DNA of 64,000 nucleotides. Origin: Gallalistipes aquisgranensis (GTDB lineage: Bacteria > Bacteroidota > Bacteroidia > Bacteroidales > Rikenellaceae). Location: assembly GCF_014982715.1 (NCBI RefSeq), contig NZ_JADCJY010000001.1:1426001-1490000 (forward strand), written 5' to 3'. Position numbers and translations under genes: made by a program. Shown piece after piece: positions 53,880 to 62,517 of this stretch. Position 1 is the stretch's first letter. Every line of letters starts with the position of its first letter. Under the pieces are notes generated by a model. The model had not been told where the DNA came from, searched no databases, and saw only the letters and a program-made list of their open reading frames with translations.

Positions 53880-56078
53880 ATGACACCCAATCCCCAGCTG
53901 GACCTGGCTTTCGAATTTCTGGAATCGACGGGAACCAACCTGTTCCTGACGGGCCGTGCCGGCACGGGCAAGACCACATTTCTCCACGAGGTGCGCCGTC
54001 GCACCCCGAAACGGATGATCGTCGTCGCTCCTACGGGAGTGGCGGCCATCCATGCGGGCGGCGTGACGATGCACTCCTTTTTCCAGTTGCCGTTCGGCCC
54101 TTACGTGCCCGACACGCAGCGGACGCAGGATGGCCGGCAGATGGAGCACGCCCGCTATTCGCGCAACAAGATCGCCATCCTGCGTAGCATCGACCTGCTG
54201 GTGATCGACGAGATCAGCATGGTGCGGGCCGACACGCTCGACGCCGTGGATGCCGTCCTGCGCCGTTTCCGTGACCGGGAACGTCCCTTCGGCGGCGTGC
54301 AGCTGCTGATGATCGGCGACGTGCAGCAGCTGGCCCCCGTGGTGAAGGATGAGGAGTGGAACCTGCTCCGCAACCACTATGCCTCGCCCTTCTTTTTCGA
54401 CAGCCGGGCCCTGCGGCAGACGCCCTACCTGAGCATCGAGCTCCAACACGTCTACCGCCAGCAGGACGAGGGATTTCTCGCCCTGCTCAACGCCGTGCGC
54501 GACAACACCCTCTCACCCGACGACCTGGCCCGCCTCAACTCCCGCTGCCGACCCGGTTTCGAGCCCGGCGAGGGCTGCATCACCCTCACTTCGCACAACC
54601 ACACCGCCCGCGAAATCAACGCCCGCCGGCTGGCCGCCCTCCCGGGTCCGGCCCGCACCTTCACGGCCACCGTCGAGGGCGATTTTCCCGAATACTCCTT
54701 TCCCACCGATCCCGAACTGGAACTGCGCGAAGGGGCCCAGGTCATGTTCACCAAAAACGACGCCTCGCCCGAAAAACGCTACTACAACGGACTGATCGGC
54801 ACGGTCACGGAGATCGGCGACGAACGTATCGTCGTCGCGCCCTCCGACGGCGGCGACCCGATCGAGGTGGAGGAGGCCGAATGGACCAACACGAAGTACA
54901 CGCTCGACGAGCAGACCCGTGAAATCACCGAGAGCGTCGAGGGCCGCTTCATCCAATACCCGCTGAAAACGGCGTGGGCCATCACGATCCACAAGAGCCA
55001 GGGGCTCACCTTCGAACAGGTGGCCATCGACGCCACCGACGCCTTCAGCGCCGGGCAGGTCTACGTGGCCCTCAGCCGCTGCAAGACGCTCGAGGGCATC
55101 CACCTGCTCTCGCCGCTGCCCATGCGGGCCATCATCCGCGACCGCACCGTGGAGGCGTTCACCCGCAGGGTCGAAGATAACCGGCCCGGAACGGCGGAAC
55201 TGGCCCGCCACCGCAAGGAGTACTACCTCTCCCTGCTGGACGAACTGTTCGACTACGGCCCGGTCAACCGCACCCTGCGCCATCTGAAACGAGTGCTCAC
55301 CGAGCATCTCAACAAACTCTATCCCCGGTTGATCCAGCGTTGGGAGGAGTTCTCGCCCCGGTTCGTGGAAGAGGTCCTAGAGGTGAGCGAGAAGTTCCGC
55401 CGCCAGCTCGCCCGGCTGGGCGACGGGGCCGGAGACGACTACGCCCGCGACCCGCAACTGGCCGAACGGATCGCCAAGGGCACGGAATACTTCACGGGAA
55501 AGACCCGGGAACTGATCCTTCCGCTGCTCGCCCTGAGCCGGGTGGAGATCGACAACAAAGAGACCCGCAAAGCGGTCGGGGAGGCCCTCACACGGGCCAA
55601 CGAACCGCTGGCCGTCAAACTGGCCGTACTCGACCGCGCCGCCGGGGGATTCACCATATCCGGATACCTGCAGGCCCGTGCCGAAGCCGTGGCGGGCGAA
55701 AGCACGGCCCCGAAACAGCGCACCCCGAAACCGGCCGCCGAACGCAGGGAAAGACCGAAAAAGGAGCGTGCGGCGAAAGATACCCTGCCCGGTCTGCCGG
55801 AGGAGGCGACCGCCGCGGAGGATGGAGAGGACATTCTCCACCCCGGCCTGTTCGACCTGCTGCGCGAATGGCGCCGCGAAGAGGCCCGCAGCCAGGGCGT
55901 TCCCGCCTACATCGTCCTGAAGCAGAAGGCGCTCATCGGAATCGCCAACACCGTTCCCTCCGACCGCCGAGCCCTCTCCCGGATCGCAGGGATCGGTCCC
56001 CGCTTCATCGAACGCTACGCCGACGCGGTTCTCGCCCTGACCGCCGAATACCGGGAAGAAAACACCGAAGAGGCATGA
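53880..56078 (+). CDS. PIF1/RecD-type ATP-dependent DNA helicase with HRDC-like C-terminus
   Basis: 732 aa. Superfamily 1B helicase: Walker A LTGRAGTGKTTFLHEV near residues 25-40, VVAPTGVAAIHAGGVTMHSF (motif Ia), LLVIDEISMVRADTLDAV (Walker B), QLLMIGDVQQLAPVV (motif III) and AWAITIHKSQGLTFEQV (motif V/VI region), YVALSRCK. The C-terminal 90 residues (VPAYIVLKQKALIGIANTVP, IAGIGPRFIERYADAVLAL) look like an HRDC domain. It likely unwinds DNA in repair or replication. Its stop overlaps the next gene (ATGA). Confidence 0.93.
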   Translation: MTPNPQLDLAFEFLESTGTNLFLTGRAGTGKTTFLHEVRRRTPKRMIVVAPTGVAAIHAGGVTMHSFFQLPFGPYVPDTQRTQDGRQMEHARYSRNKIAILRSIDLLVIDEISMVRADTLDAVDAVLRRFRDRERPFGGVQLLMIGDVQQLAPVVKDEEWNLLRNHYASPFFFDSRALRQTPYLSIELQHVYRQQDEGFLALLNAVRDNTLSPDDLARLNSRCRPGFEPGEGCITLTSHNHTAREINARRLAALPGPARTFTATVEGDFPEYSFPTDPELELREGAQVMFTKNDASPEKRYYNGLIGTVTEIGDERIVVAPSDGGDPIEVEEAEWTNTKYTLDEQTREITESVEGRFIQYPLKTAWAITIHKSQGLTFEQVAIDATDAFSAGQVYVALSRCKTLEGIHLLSPLPMRAIIRDRTVEAFTRRVEDNRPGTAELARHRKEYYLSLLDELFDYGPVNRTLRHLKRVLTEHLNKLYPRLIQRWEEFSPRFVEEVLEVSEKFRRQLARLGDGAGDDYARDPQLAERIAKGTEYFTGKTRELILPLLALSRVEIDNKETRKAVGEALTRANEPLAVKLAVLDRAAGGFTISGYLQARAEAVAGESTAPKQRTPKPAAERRERPKKERAAKDTLPGLPEEATAAEDGEDILHPGLFDLLREWRREEARSQGVPAYIVLKQKALIGIANTVPSDRRALSRIAGIGPRFIERYADAVLALTAEYREENTEEA

Positions 56079-56644
56079 CCGATCCCCGTCTCCATACGGT
56101 CGCCTTTTCCGGACACCGGACGTTCAAAATGAGCGGCGACGACCTGTTCTCCCCTTCGGCCGGGGAAGGGAGGCCGGCCGACACGCTGGCCCTCCGCCTC
56201 GACCGCCAGCTCGAACGGCTTCACCGCGAAGGATACGACACGTTCCTCTGCGGCATGGCCGAAGGTTTCGACCTGGAGGCCGCCGAAGCCGTCCTCCGTC
56301 TCAGGGACCGGACGGCCGGAGAACCGGACAGTGTTCCCCACGCCCCGGAAACGGAAAGCACACCGGGTACGGTGCGGCTGATCGCCGTCATTCCCTATGC
56401 CCGGCAGGCGGCGCAATTCTCCCCCGCCGACCGGACCCGGTACGAAGCCGTACTGGAACGGGCCGACGAACGCATCCTGCTTTCGCCCGTTTACCACGCG
56501 GGTTGCTTCCACGTCCGCAACGACTATCTGGTGGACCATGCCTCCCTGCTCCTGTGCTACTACAACGGCACGCAGGGCGGCACCCGCTACACCGTGCGCC
56601 GGGCCCTGAAAGCGGGTCTGCCCGTGGTCAACCTCTATCCCTGA
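56075..56644 (+). CDS. SLOG-superfamily (DUF1273/YpsA-like) protein
   Basis: 189 aa. VAFSGHRTFKM at the N-terminus and TFLCGMAEGFDLEAAEAVLR with RLIAVIPYARQAAQFSPADR match the DUF1273 family, a Rossmann-like SLOG fold thought to bind nucleotide ligands. The C-terminal HVRNDYLVDHASLLLCYYNG and GGTRYTVRRALKAGLPVVNL are typical. It is translationally coupled to the PIF1-type helicase by a 4-bp overlap, which suggests the two work together, perhaps in sensing DNA or nucleotide stress (inference). Confidence 0.85.
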   Translation: MTDPRLHTVAFSGHRTFKMSGDDLFSPSAGEGRPADTLALRLDRQLERLHREGYDTFLCGMAEGFDLEAAEAVLRLRDRTAGEPDSVPHAPETESTPGTVRLIAVIPYARQAAQFSPADRTRYEAVLERADERILLSPVYHAGCFHVRNDYLVDHASLLLCYYNGTQGGTRYTVRRALKAGLPVVNLYP

Positions 56645-56662
56645 CCTATCTCCCGAAACGAC

Positions 56663-56693
56663 TTCACCCCAGCCGCTAAGCGGCTGGGGTGAA
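56663..56693. repeat. 15-bp perfect palindrome, REP-like or terminator
   Basis: Arms TTCACCCCAGCCGCT (56663-56677) and its complement (56679-56693) around one A. It stands between the convergent DUF1273 and rubrerythrin genes and can work as a terminator in both directions. The shape resembles REP/IS200-type hairpins. Confidence 0.6.
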
Positions 56694-56760
56694 TCTCTCG
56701 CGGGGCATCGACGGCCCCTTCTTGCAGCGTCTGCGCCGGAGTACGGCCGGCGGAAAAACG

Positions 56761-57309
56761 CTACTTGAAATAACGGTTGTACAGTCCCTCGAAACCTTTA
56801 CCGTGACGGGCCTCGTCCTTGCACATCTCGTGCACGGTGTCGTGGATAGCGTCCAGATTGAGCTTCTTGGCCAGCGTGGCGATCCGCTTCTTGTCCTCGC
56901 AGGCACCGGCCTCAGCCTCCATACGCTTCTTGAGGTTGGTCTTGGTATCCCAAACCACCTCGCCCAGCAGCTCGGCGAACTTGGCGGCATGTTCGGCCTC
57001 TTCCCAGGCGTAACGCTTGAAAGCCTCGGCCACTTCGGGATACCCTTCACGATCGGCCTGACGGCTCATGGCCAGATACATACCGACCTCGGTGCACTCA
57101 CCGGTGAAGTGGGCCTTCAGACCCTCCAGCACCTCGGCATCCACGCCTTTGGCCACGCCGATCACATGCTCGTCCACGAAGGTCAGGGCACCTTCGGTCT
57201 CCTCCACCTCTACGAATTTCGACGCGGGCACACCGCACTGGGGACACTTCTCGGGAGCGGCGTCACCTTCGTGAATGTAACCGCAAACCGTACATCTGAA
57301 TTTTTTCAT
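56761..57309 (-). CDS. rbr: Reverse rubrerythrin
   Basis: 182 aa. Rubredoxin domain at the N-terminus ([13 protein letters not shown] and [11 protein letters not shown], two CxxC pairs), followed by the ferritin-like di-iron domain ([52 protein letters not shown]). The rubredoxin-first order defines reverse rubrerythrin, an NADH-linked hydrogen peroxide reductase that protects anaerobes. It is 21 bp downstream of perR and shares its operon and operator. Confidence 0.94.
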   Translation of the reverse strand: MKKFRCTVCGYIHEGDAAPEKCPQCGVPASKFVEVEETEGALTFVDEHVIGVAKGVDAEVLEGLKAHFTGECTEVGMYLAMSRQADREGYPEVAEAFKRYAWEEAEHAAKFAELLGEVVWDTKTNLKKRMEAEAGACEDKKRIATLAKKLNLDAIHDTVHEMCKDEARHGKGFEGLYNRYFK

Positions 57310-57330
57310 AGCTTTACCGATTAAATTGAG

Positions 57331-57765
57331 TTAGTTATCGTTCTTTTTGCCACACTCGGCGCAGAGCCCCTTGTACAGCAACTGAATATCCGTCACACGG
57401 GTGCCCGCCGGAACCATCTCCCTCACATAGCCCGGATTCCCGACGGGAATGTCCTCAATCTTCCCGCACCTGCGGCACAGGAAATGGCCGTGGAAAAAGG
57501 TGTCCCCGTCGTAGCGGGTCTTTTCCCGATCGATGTCCAGCGAAAGGATCGCCCCCTGTTCGGCCAGACGGTTCAGCGTATTGTAGACCGTCGTGCGCGA
57601 GAGGGTCGGTATCCGGGGATAGAGCGCCGAGAAGATCTCGTCCGCCGTAGGATGCGTCTTGTGGGTCAGGAGGTATTCCATGACCGCCACCCGCTGCACC
57701 GAAGGCTTCACCCCGTTTTCCGCGAGGTAGCGCATCGCCCGTTCCGTCGTATCCTTCAATTGCAT
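57331..57765 (-). CDS. perR: Fur-family peroxide-type regulator (PerR-like)
   Basis: 144 aa. Winged-helix DNA-binding domain (VKPSVQRVAVMEYLLTHKTH, RIPTLSRTTVYNTLNRLAEQ) and dimerisation domain with metal sites FFHGHFLCRRCGKIED and LCAECGKK. Two CxxC motifs bind structural zinc. It is followed by reverse rubrerythrin, so it is most likely a peroxide sensor rather than an iron sensor. An inverted repeat overlaps its own promoter, which implies autoregulation. Confidence 0.9.
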   Translation of the reverse strand: MQLKDTTERAMRYLAENGVKPSVQRVAVMEYLLTHKTHPTADEIFSALYPRIPTLSRTTVYNTLNRLAEQGAILSLDIDREKTRYDGDTFFHGHFLCRRCGKIEDIPVGNPGYVREMVPAGTRVTDIQLLYKGLCAECGKKNDN

Positions 57766-57772
57766 TGTTTTT

Positions 57773-57795
57773 AAATTTGTAACGAGTACAAATAT
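57773..57795. promoter_or_regulatory. Candidate PerR operator
   Basis: AAATTTGTA (57773-57781) and TACAAATAT (57787-57795) form an inverted repeat around a 5-base centre (8 of 9 positions match). It covers the -7 element and start of the perR-rbr transcript. Confidence 0.65.
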
Positions 57796-57819
57796 AAGAC
57801 AAAATCACGGAACCGCAAA
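57789..57819 (-). promoter_or_regulatory. perR-rbr promoter
   Basis: Minus strand: TATATTTG (57796-57789) and TTTG (57819-57816), 19 bp apart. The rest of 57820-58050 shows no gene or clear signal. Confidence 0.7.
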
Positions 57820-58051
57820 CTTTTTTCCGGATTTTTTCCGGAACCGTTCCGTTTCCTGCCCGCCCGTCCCTCCTTATCGCACAGACCCACAATGTATTGC
57901 ACCGCATCTCCGCCCGTCCTGTTTTTCTGAACGGAACAGAGGAAACCGATTTCTCCGGACACCCTTCACCGGCGACGGTCACACCCGATTTATAACGGTA
58001 CCTTTTCGCGGTCCGGACAGCAATTCCCCCATCCCGGACGGGAATAAGAAA

Positions 58052-58068
58052 GGAGAGGTCTCCTCTCC
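58052..58068 (-). terminator. Weak hairpin terminator
   Basis: GGAGAGG (58052-58058) pairs with CCTCTCC (58062-58068); on the minus strand TTTCTT follows. It lies just after the stop of the DMT-family gene. Confidence 0.4.
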
Positions 58069-58072
58069 CCCG

Positions 58073-58441
58073 TTACTTTTTGAAGGCGAAAAAGACGGCC
58101 AGAATCAGAAAACCGAATGAAATCAGGTGATTGAGCCGAAACGTCTCGGTGCGGAACACCACGACGGCAAAGAGGGTGAAGACCGACAGGGAGATCACCT
58201 CCTGCAACACCTTGAGTTCGATCAGCGAAAAGGGTCCTCCGTTCTCACGGAAACCGATCCGGTTGGCAGGCACCTGGAAACAGTATTCGAAAAAGGCGAT
58301 TCCCCAACTGATGACGATCACGCCGATCAGCGGCAGGGCGTCGAACCACTTCATCGTACGGAACTTCAAGTGGCCGTACCACGCAAAGGTCATAAAGATA
58401 TTCGAAACGACCAGCAGGCCGATGGTCATCAGAGCTTTCAT
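58073..58441 (-). CDS. DMT-family membrane protein (DUF486)
   Basis: 122 aa with four membrane helices: MTIGLLVVSNIFMTFAWYGH, ALPLIGVIVISWGIAFFEYC, LQEVISLSVFTLFAVVVF and HLISFGFLILAVFFAF. The FEYCFQVPANRIGF stretch is a DUF486 hallmark. Small multidrug-resistance-like fold; transport function unknown. Start ATG 58441 is 26 bp downstream of the promoter TACATTTG. Confidence 0.9.
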   Translation of the reverse strand: MKALMTIGLLVVSNIFMTFAWYGHLKFRTMKWFDALPLIGVIVISWGIAFFEYCFQVPANRIGFRENGGPFSLIELKVLQEVISLSVFTLFAVVVFRTETFRLNHLISFGFLILAVFFAFKK

Positions 58442-58467
58442 GCGGAGTAAAGAAACTGTTCCGGCCG

Positions 58468-58475
58468 CAAATGTA
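58468..58475 (-). promoter_or_regulatory. Promoter of the DUF486 gene
   Basis: TACATTTG on the minus strand, perfect TAnnTTTG match. Confidence 0.6.
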
Positions 58476-58565
58476 GCGTTTTTCACGACGCGGTGTACCC
58501 TCCCCGGCCGATTTTCGCAAAAAACGGCACGCAACGGCTCTCCGGAAGAGTGACGGACCGGCCCG

Positions 58566-59813
58566 TCACTCCCGCGTCTGCCCGTCGCCCGTAATCAGAT
58601 ACTTGTAACTGGTGAGCTCGGCCAGAGCCATCGGCCCTCGGGCATGGAGCTTCTGGGTGCTGATACCGATTTCGGCCCCCAGCCCGAACTGGGCTCCGTC
58701 CGTAAAGGCGGTCGAGACGTTGACATAGACGCAGGCGGCATCCACCCGCAGACGGAACTCCCGTGCGGCCTCCCCGTCCTCGGTGACAATCGCCTCGCTG
58801 TGTCCCGACGAATAGCGCCCGATGTGCTCCAGCGCCTCCTCCAGCGAATCCACCGTGCGCACGGCCATCTTGTAGTCAAGGAATTCCGTGCCGAAACTCT
58901 CCTGCGTGGCATGTTCCAGCAGGCGGCCGGGATAATGCCCCTCCAGCGCGTCATAAGCCCGGGGATCGGCATAGACGATCACGTTCCTGTCCGCCATCGC
59001 CCCGCACAGGGCCGGCAGGTCGCCCAGGCGGTCGGCATGGACGATCAGACAGTCGAGCGCATTGCAGACACTCACGCGGCGCGTCTTGGCGTTGCAGACG
59101 ATCCGCGCGCCCTTTTCCGTATCGCCGGCCCGGTCGAAATAGGTGTGGCAGATACCCGCACCGGTCTCGATCACCGGAATCCGGGCATTCTCCCGCACGT
59201 AGCGGATCAGCGAAGAACTTCCCCGGGGAATCAGCAGGTCCACGTACCCCTGCGCCCCGAGCAGGGCCGCCGTAGCCTCCCGGTCGGCAGGAAGAAGCGT
59301 CGCCGCCGCGGGGTCGATCCCCTCACGGGAGAGCACGCCGCGGATCAGCCCCACGATCGCCTCGTTGGAGCAGCGGGCGTCATGTCCTCCTTTGAGCACG
59401 GAGGCGTTGCCCGTTTTGAAGCAGAGCCCGAAAACGTCGAAACTGACGTTGGGACGCGCCTCGTAGATCACCCCCACCACGCCGAAGGGCACGCGCACCT
59501 TCTCGATGGTCATGCCGTTGGGGCGGGTCGTCCGTCCGAGCACCTCGCCCAGCGGCGAGGGAAGCGAAGCCACATTGCGCATGTCGGCGGCGATTCCCGC
59601 GATCCGTGCGGCCGTCAGTTTCAGCCGGTCGTACATGGGATCGGCCGGGTCCATCCGCTCCAGGTCGCGCCGGTTGGCGGCGAGCAGCTCCTCCGTGCGT
59701 GCCTCGGCCTCGTCGGCCACGGCCCGCAGCACGGCATCCTTTTTTTCCGCAGAGAGCAGGTTCAGTTTCCGGCCCGCCTCGCGGGCACTTTCGAATATCG
59801 GGTTCAGATTCAT
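58566..59813 (-). CDS. proA: Glutamate-5-semialdehyde dehydrogenase (gamma-glutamyl phosphate reductase)
   Basis: 415 aa, normal for ProA. Aldehyde dehydrogenase-like fold: [40 protein letters not shown] and [13 protein letters not shown] with the catalytic Cys of the VCNA motif. [20 protein letters not shown] is the ProA C-terminal signature. It reduces gamma-glutamyl phosphate to the semialdehyde in proline synthesis. Last gene of proC-proB-proA, 36 bp after proB. Confidence 0.97.
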   Translation of the reverse strand: MNLNPIFESAREAGRKLNLLSAEKKDAVLRAVADEAEARTEELLAANRRDLERMDPADPMYDRLKLTAARIAGIAADMRNVASLPSPLGEVLGRTTRPNGMTIEKVRVPFGVVGVIYEARPNVSFDVFGLCFKTGNASVLKGGHDARCSNEAIVGLIRGVLSREGIDPAAATLLPADREATAALLGAQGYVDLLIPRGSSSLIRYVRENARIPVIETGAGICHTYFDRAGDTEKGARIVCNAKTRRVSVCNALDCLIVHADRLGDLPALCGAMADRNVIVYADPRAYDALEGHYPGRLLEHATQESFGTEFLDYKMAVRTVDSLEEALEHIGRYSSGHSEAIVTEDGEAAREFRLRVDAACVYVNVSTAFTDGAQFGLGAEIGISTQKLHARGPMALAELTSYKYLITGDGQTRE

Positions 59814-59849
59814 CGCATCGTCCGTTATGGGGCCCCGAAGGTCCCGTTC

Positions 59850-60950
59850 CTATTCCAGATAGAGATAATCGTAATGTATGAGGGGCCTGCCTCCCTTGCG
59901 GCCGGCCGACTGGCGGGCCCGGGCGCTGTCGGCCGACACGCGGCCCACGCCGATCACCTCGCCCGACGGGGCCACGATCCGGACGATGTCGTCCTTCTCG
60001 AAATCCCCTTCGATCCGCTCCACGCCCACGGGCAGCAGGCTCGTGGCCTTGGGTTGCAGCAACGCTTCGAGCGCCCCCTCGTTGATGTGTATTTCACCCT
60101 TGGCGAACCCTTCGGAGTGGGCGATCCATTTGCGCACGGCCGGAATGGGGTGCGACGAAGGGACATAGCGCGTGCAGACCACCTCAGCGGCCTGCTCCCC
60201 GCCCAGCACCAGATCGGTGAGGATGCCGTCCCGGCGACCGTTGGCGATGATCACCTCCACGCCCTCGTCGGCCACTTTGGCGGCGATACGGCTCTTGGTG
60301 AGCATCCCTCCCCGCCCGAACTGCGACCCCCGGGCCTGCACGTAGGCGGAAATGTCGCGCTCCTCGGGGCGGATTTCGCGGATCACCGAGGAGGCAGGAT
60401 CGGCAGGATTGCCGTTGTACACCCCGTCGATATTGCTCAGGATGATGAGCGCCTCGGCCCCCATCATGGTGGAGATCATGCCGGAAAGTTCGTCGTTGTC
60501 GGTGAACATCAGCTCGCTCACCGAAATCGTGTCGTTCTCGTTGACGATCGGGATCACCCCGTGGTCGAGCATCACCCGCATACAGTTGCGCTGGTTGAGG
60601 TAGTGCCCGCGCGTGGAGAGGCTCTCCTTGGTGGTTAGCACCTGGCCGCAGACGATCTGCTGATCGCGGAACAGGTCGTAGTAGCGGTTCACCAGTTTCG
60701 CCTGCCCCACGGCCGAAAAGAGCTGGCGGGCCGACACGGAATCGAGTTTCCGCGCAAGGCCCCTCAGCTCGCTCCGCCCGGAAGCCACGGCTCCCGACGA
60801 CACCAGCACCACCTCCACCCCGGCACGGTGCAGCTCGGCCAGCTGGTCTACCAGCGCCGAAATGCGCGTCACGTCGAGCGTGGCATCGGCCCGGGTGAGC
60901 ACGTTGCTGCCCACCTTGACCACGATCCGTCTATAATTGGACTGTCGCAT
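59850..60950 (-). CDS. proB: Glutamate 5-kinase
   Basis: 366 aa: amino-acid kinase domain plus C-terminal PUA domain. RIVVKVGSNVLTRADATLD at the start, VLVSSGAVASGRSEL, VIPIVNENDTISVSELMFTD, then GRGGMLTKSRIAAKVADEGV. The PUA part is near residues 275-350 (GALEALLQPKATSLLPVGVE). It phosphorylates glutamate with ATP, the first step of proline synthesis, and is normally inhibited by proline. It follows proC by 9 bp. Confidence 0.97.
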   Translation of the reverse strand: MRQSNYRRIVVKVGSNVLTRADATLDVTRISALVDQLAELHRAGVEVVLVSSGAVASGRSELRGLARKLDSVSARQLFSAVGQAKLVNRYYDLFRDQQIVCGQVLTTKESLSTRGHYLNQRNCMRVMLDHGVIPIVNENDTISVSELMFTDNDELSGMISTMMGAEALIILSNIDGVYNGNPADPASSVIREIRPEERDISAYVQARGSQFGRGGMLTKSRIAAKVADEGVEVIIANGRRDGILTDLVLGGEQAAEVVCTRYVPSSHPIPAVRKWIAHSEGFAKGEIHINEGALEALLQPKATSLLPVGVERIEGDFEKDDIVRIVAPSGEVIGVGRVSADSARARQSAGRKGGRPLIHYDYLYLE

Positions 60951-60959
60951 ACCCGCTCT

Positions 60960-61751
60960 CTATTTACTGGCCAGCAGACCCGCGATGACGGCCTCCGAAA
61001 AACCGGCCCCCTCCATCGCTTCGAGCCCCTTGAGCGTGATGCCGCCCGGGGTGGTCACCTTGTCGATCTCGGCCTGGGGCTGCGTGCCGTTGCGCTCCAG
61101 CATGGCCAGCGCCCCGCGCACGGTCTGCATCACGATGGGAAGCCCCTCGCTGCGGGGTATGCCCATCCGTTCGCCGCCCCGCACGGCCGCGTCGATATAC
61201 CGGAAAATATAGGCGATGCCGCACGAAGCCAGCGCCGTGCAGCCCGTCATCTGCTCTTCGGTCACCTCCGTCACCCGGCCCAGCGCCCCGAACAGGCGCA
61301 GCATGGCCTCGTCCTGCGCGGCCGACGTACCCTCCTTGGCCAGGAAAGTCATGCTCTCGCCCAGCGAGATGGCCGTATTGGGAATGACCCGGTAGAGCCC
61401 CACGGCCCCCAGTTCCCCGCAGCGGAGATAATCCGCCAGCGTGCCGAAAGAGATTCCCGCCGCCACCGAAGCCACGGCCTGGCGGCTGCGGTCGAGCACC
61501 GGAGCGATTTCGGCCAGCACTCCCTCCATCAGCCACGGCTTGACGGCCGCGATCACCAGGTCGACCCCCTTCACCGCCTCGCGGTTGTCGTTCGTGAGGA
61601 CGATCTCCGCCCCCAGCTTTTTCAGGTTTTCGAGCAGCAGGGGACGTGCGTGCGACACGGCCACATCGCCCGGGGCCACCACGCCCGCGGCAACGGCACC
61701 CGAAGCGACCGCCCCGCCCATGTTTCCTCCGCCTATGACAGCAATTTTCAT
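60960..61751 (-). CDS. proC: Pyrroline-5-carboxylate reductase
   Basis: 263 aa from ATG 61751. Rossmann fold KIAVIGGGNMGGAVASGAVA at the start, VIAAVKPWLMEGVLAEIAPV, and the P5C reductase signature GITLKGLEAMEGAGFSEAVI near the C-terminus. It makes proline from pyrroline-5-carboxylate using NAD(P)H. First gene of the proCBA operon. A TTG three codons upstream is a less likely start. Confidence 0.96.
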   Translation of the reverse strand: MKIAVIGGGNMGGAVASGAVAAGVVAPGDVAVSHARPLLLENLKKLGAEIVLTNDNREAVKGVDLVIAAVKPWLMEGVLAEIAPVLDRSRQAVASVAAGISFGTLADYLRCGELGAVGLYRVIPNTAISLGESMTFLAKEGTSAAQDEAMLRLFGALGRVTEVTEEQMTGCTALASCGIAYIFRYIDAAVRGGERMGIPRSEGLPIVMQTVRGALAMLERNGTQPQAEIDKVTTPGGITLKGLEAMEGAGFSEAVIAGLLASK

Positions 61752-61757
61752 CTTGTT

Positions 61758-61778
61758 CAAATTTATCGGTCAAAGTTA
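61758..61778 (-). promoter_or_regulatory. proCBA promoter, two overlapping -7 candidates
   Basis: Minus strand: TAACTTTG (61778-61771) and TAAATTTG (61765-61758). The second would put the transcript start almost on the proC ATG, giving a nearly leaderless mRNA. Confidence 0.55.
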
Positions 61779-61871
61779 AAAAAATTTCCGCGGGCGGCAA
61801 AAAATCTTAATAACGGATTTGGACATCGTAAAATCGACCAAAATTTCGAGCCGTCGGGAGCGGCGATCATG

Positions 61872-61879
61872 TACTTTTG
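61872..61879 (+). promoter_or_regulatory. Promoter of the HTH-cupin gene
   Basis: TACTTTTG, perfect TAnnTTTG, 24 bp before the ATG at 61903. Confidence 0.6.
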
Positions 61880-61902
61880 TTTAACAAAAAATTCACACAG
61901 CC

Positions 61903-62478
61903 ATGACCGAACCGACAGGAGTAAAGATCAAACAGCTCAGAGAAGCGGCGAACCTTTCGCAGGAAGAGCTGGCGAAAGCGGCCGGCATCGCCTCCTCGCA
62001 GGTGGAACTGATCGAAAACGGGAAGGTGATCCCCACCCTCTCGTGTCTGATAAAACTGTGCCGCAGCATGGGCGTGCGGCTGGGCACCGTGCTCGACGGC
62101 GCGGAACACCCCGGGCCCGCCCTTTCCAAGAGGCAGGAACAGAAGCCCCGCACCGTGAGCCTCTCGTGCGACAGCGCCGGAGACCGCAGCAACCTCAATT
62201 TCTACGCCCTGGCCGCCGGCAAGAGCGACCGCAACATGGAGCCCTACATCATCGAGGTGGAGTGGATTCCCGAAAACGAGGAAAAGAAGTCGCAGCACGA
62301 GGGCGAGGAGTTCATCTACGTGATGAGCGGAAAGGTGGAACTGCGCTACGGCACGGACACCTACACGCTGGAGGAGGGAGACAGCATCTACTACGATTCG
62401 ATCGTGCCCCACTGCATTTCGGCGGCAAAACCGGACACGCAGGCGAAAGTTCTGGCCGTAACCTATATTCCGTATTGA
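61903..62478 (+). CDS. XRE-type HTH-cupin transcriptional regulator
   Basis: 191 aa. Residues about 7-62 are an XRE helix-turn-helix (IKQLREAANLSQEELAKAAG, then VELIENGKVIPTLSCLIKLC). Residues about 110-190 are a cupin (SQHEGEEFIYVMSGKVELRY, LEEGDSIYYDSIVPH). This layout senses a small ligand or metal with the cupin and represses or activates nearby genes. The acyl-CoA synthetase gene follows 39 bp downstream in the same direction and is probably co-transcribed and controlled by it. Confidence 0.92.
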   Translation: MTEPTGVKIKQLREAANLSQEELAKAAGIASSQVELIENGKVIPTLSCLIKLCRSMGVRLGTVLDGAEHPGPALSKRQEQKPRTVSLSCDSAGDRSNLNFYALAAGKSDRNMEPYIIEVEWIPENEEKKSQHEGEEFIYVMSGKVELRYGTDTYTLEEGDSIYYDSIVPHCISAAKPDTQAKVLAVTYIPY

Positions 62479-62517
62479 AAATTCACGGGACTGGACTTCG
62501 TAGAAAACCGTAATTTT

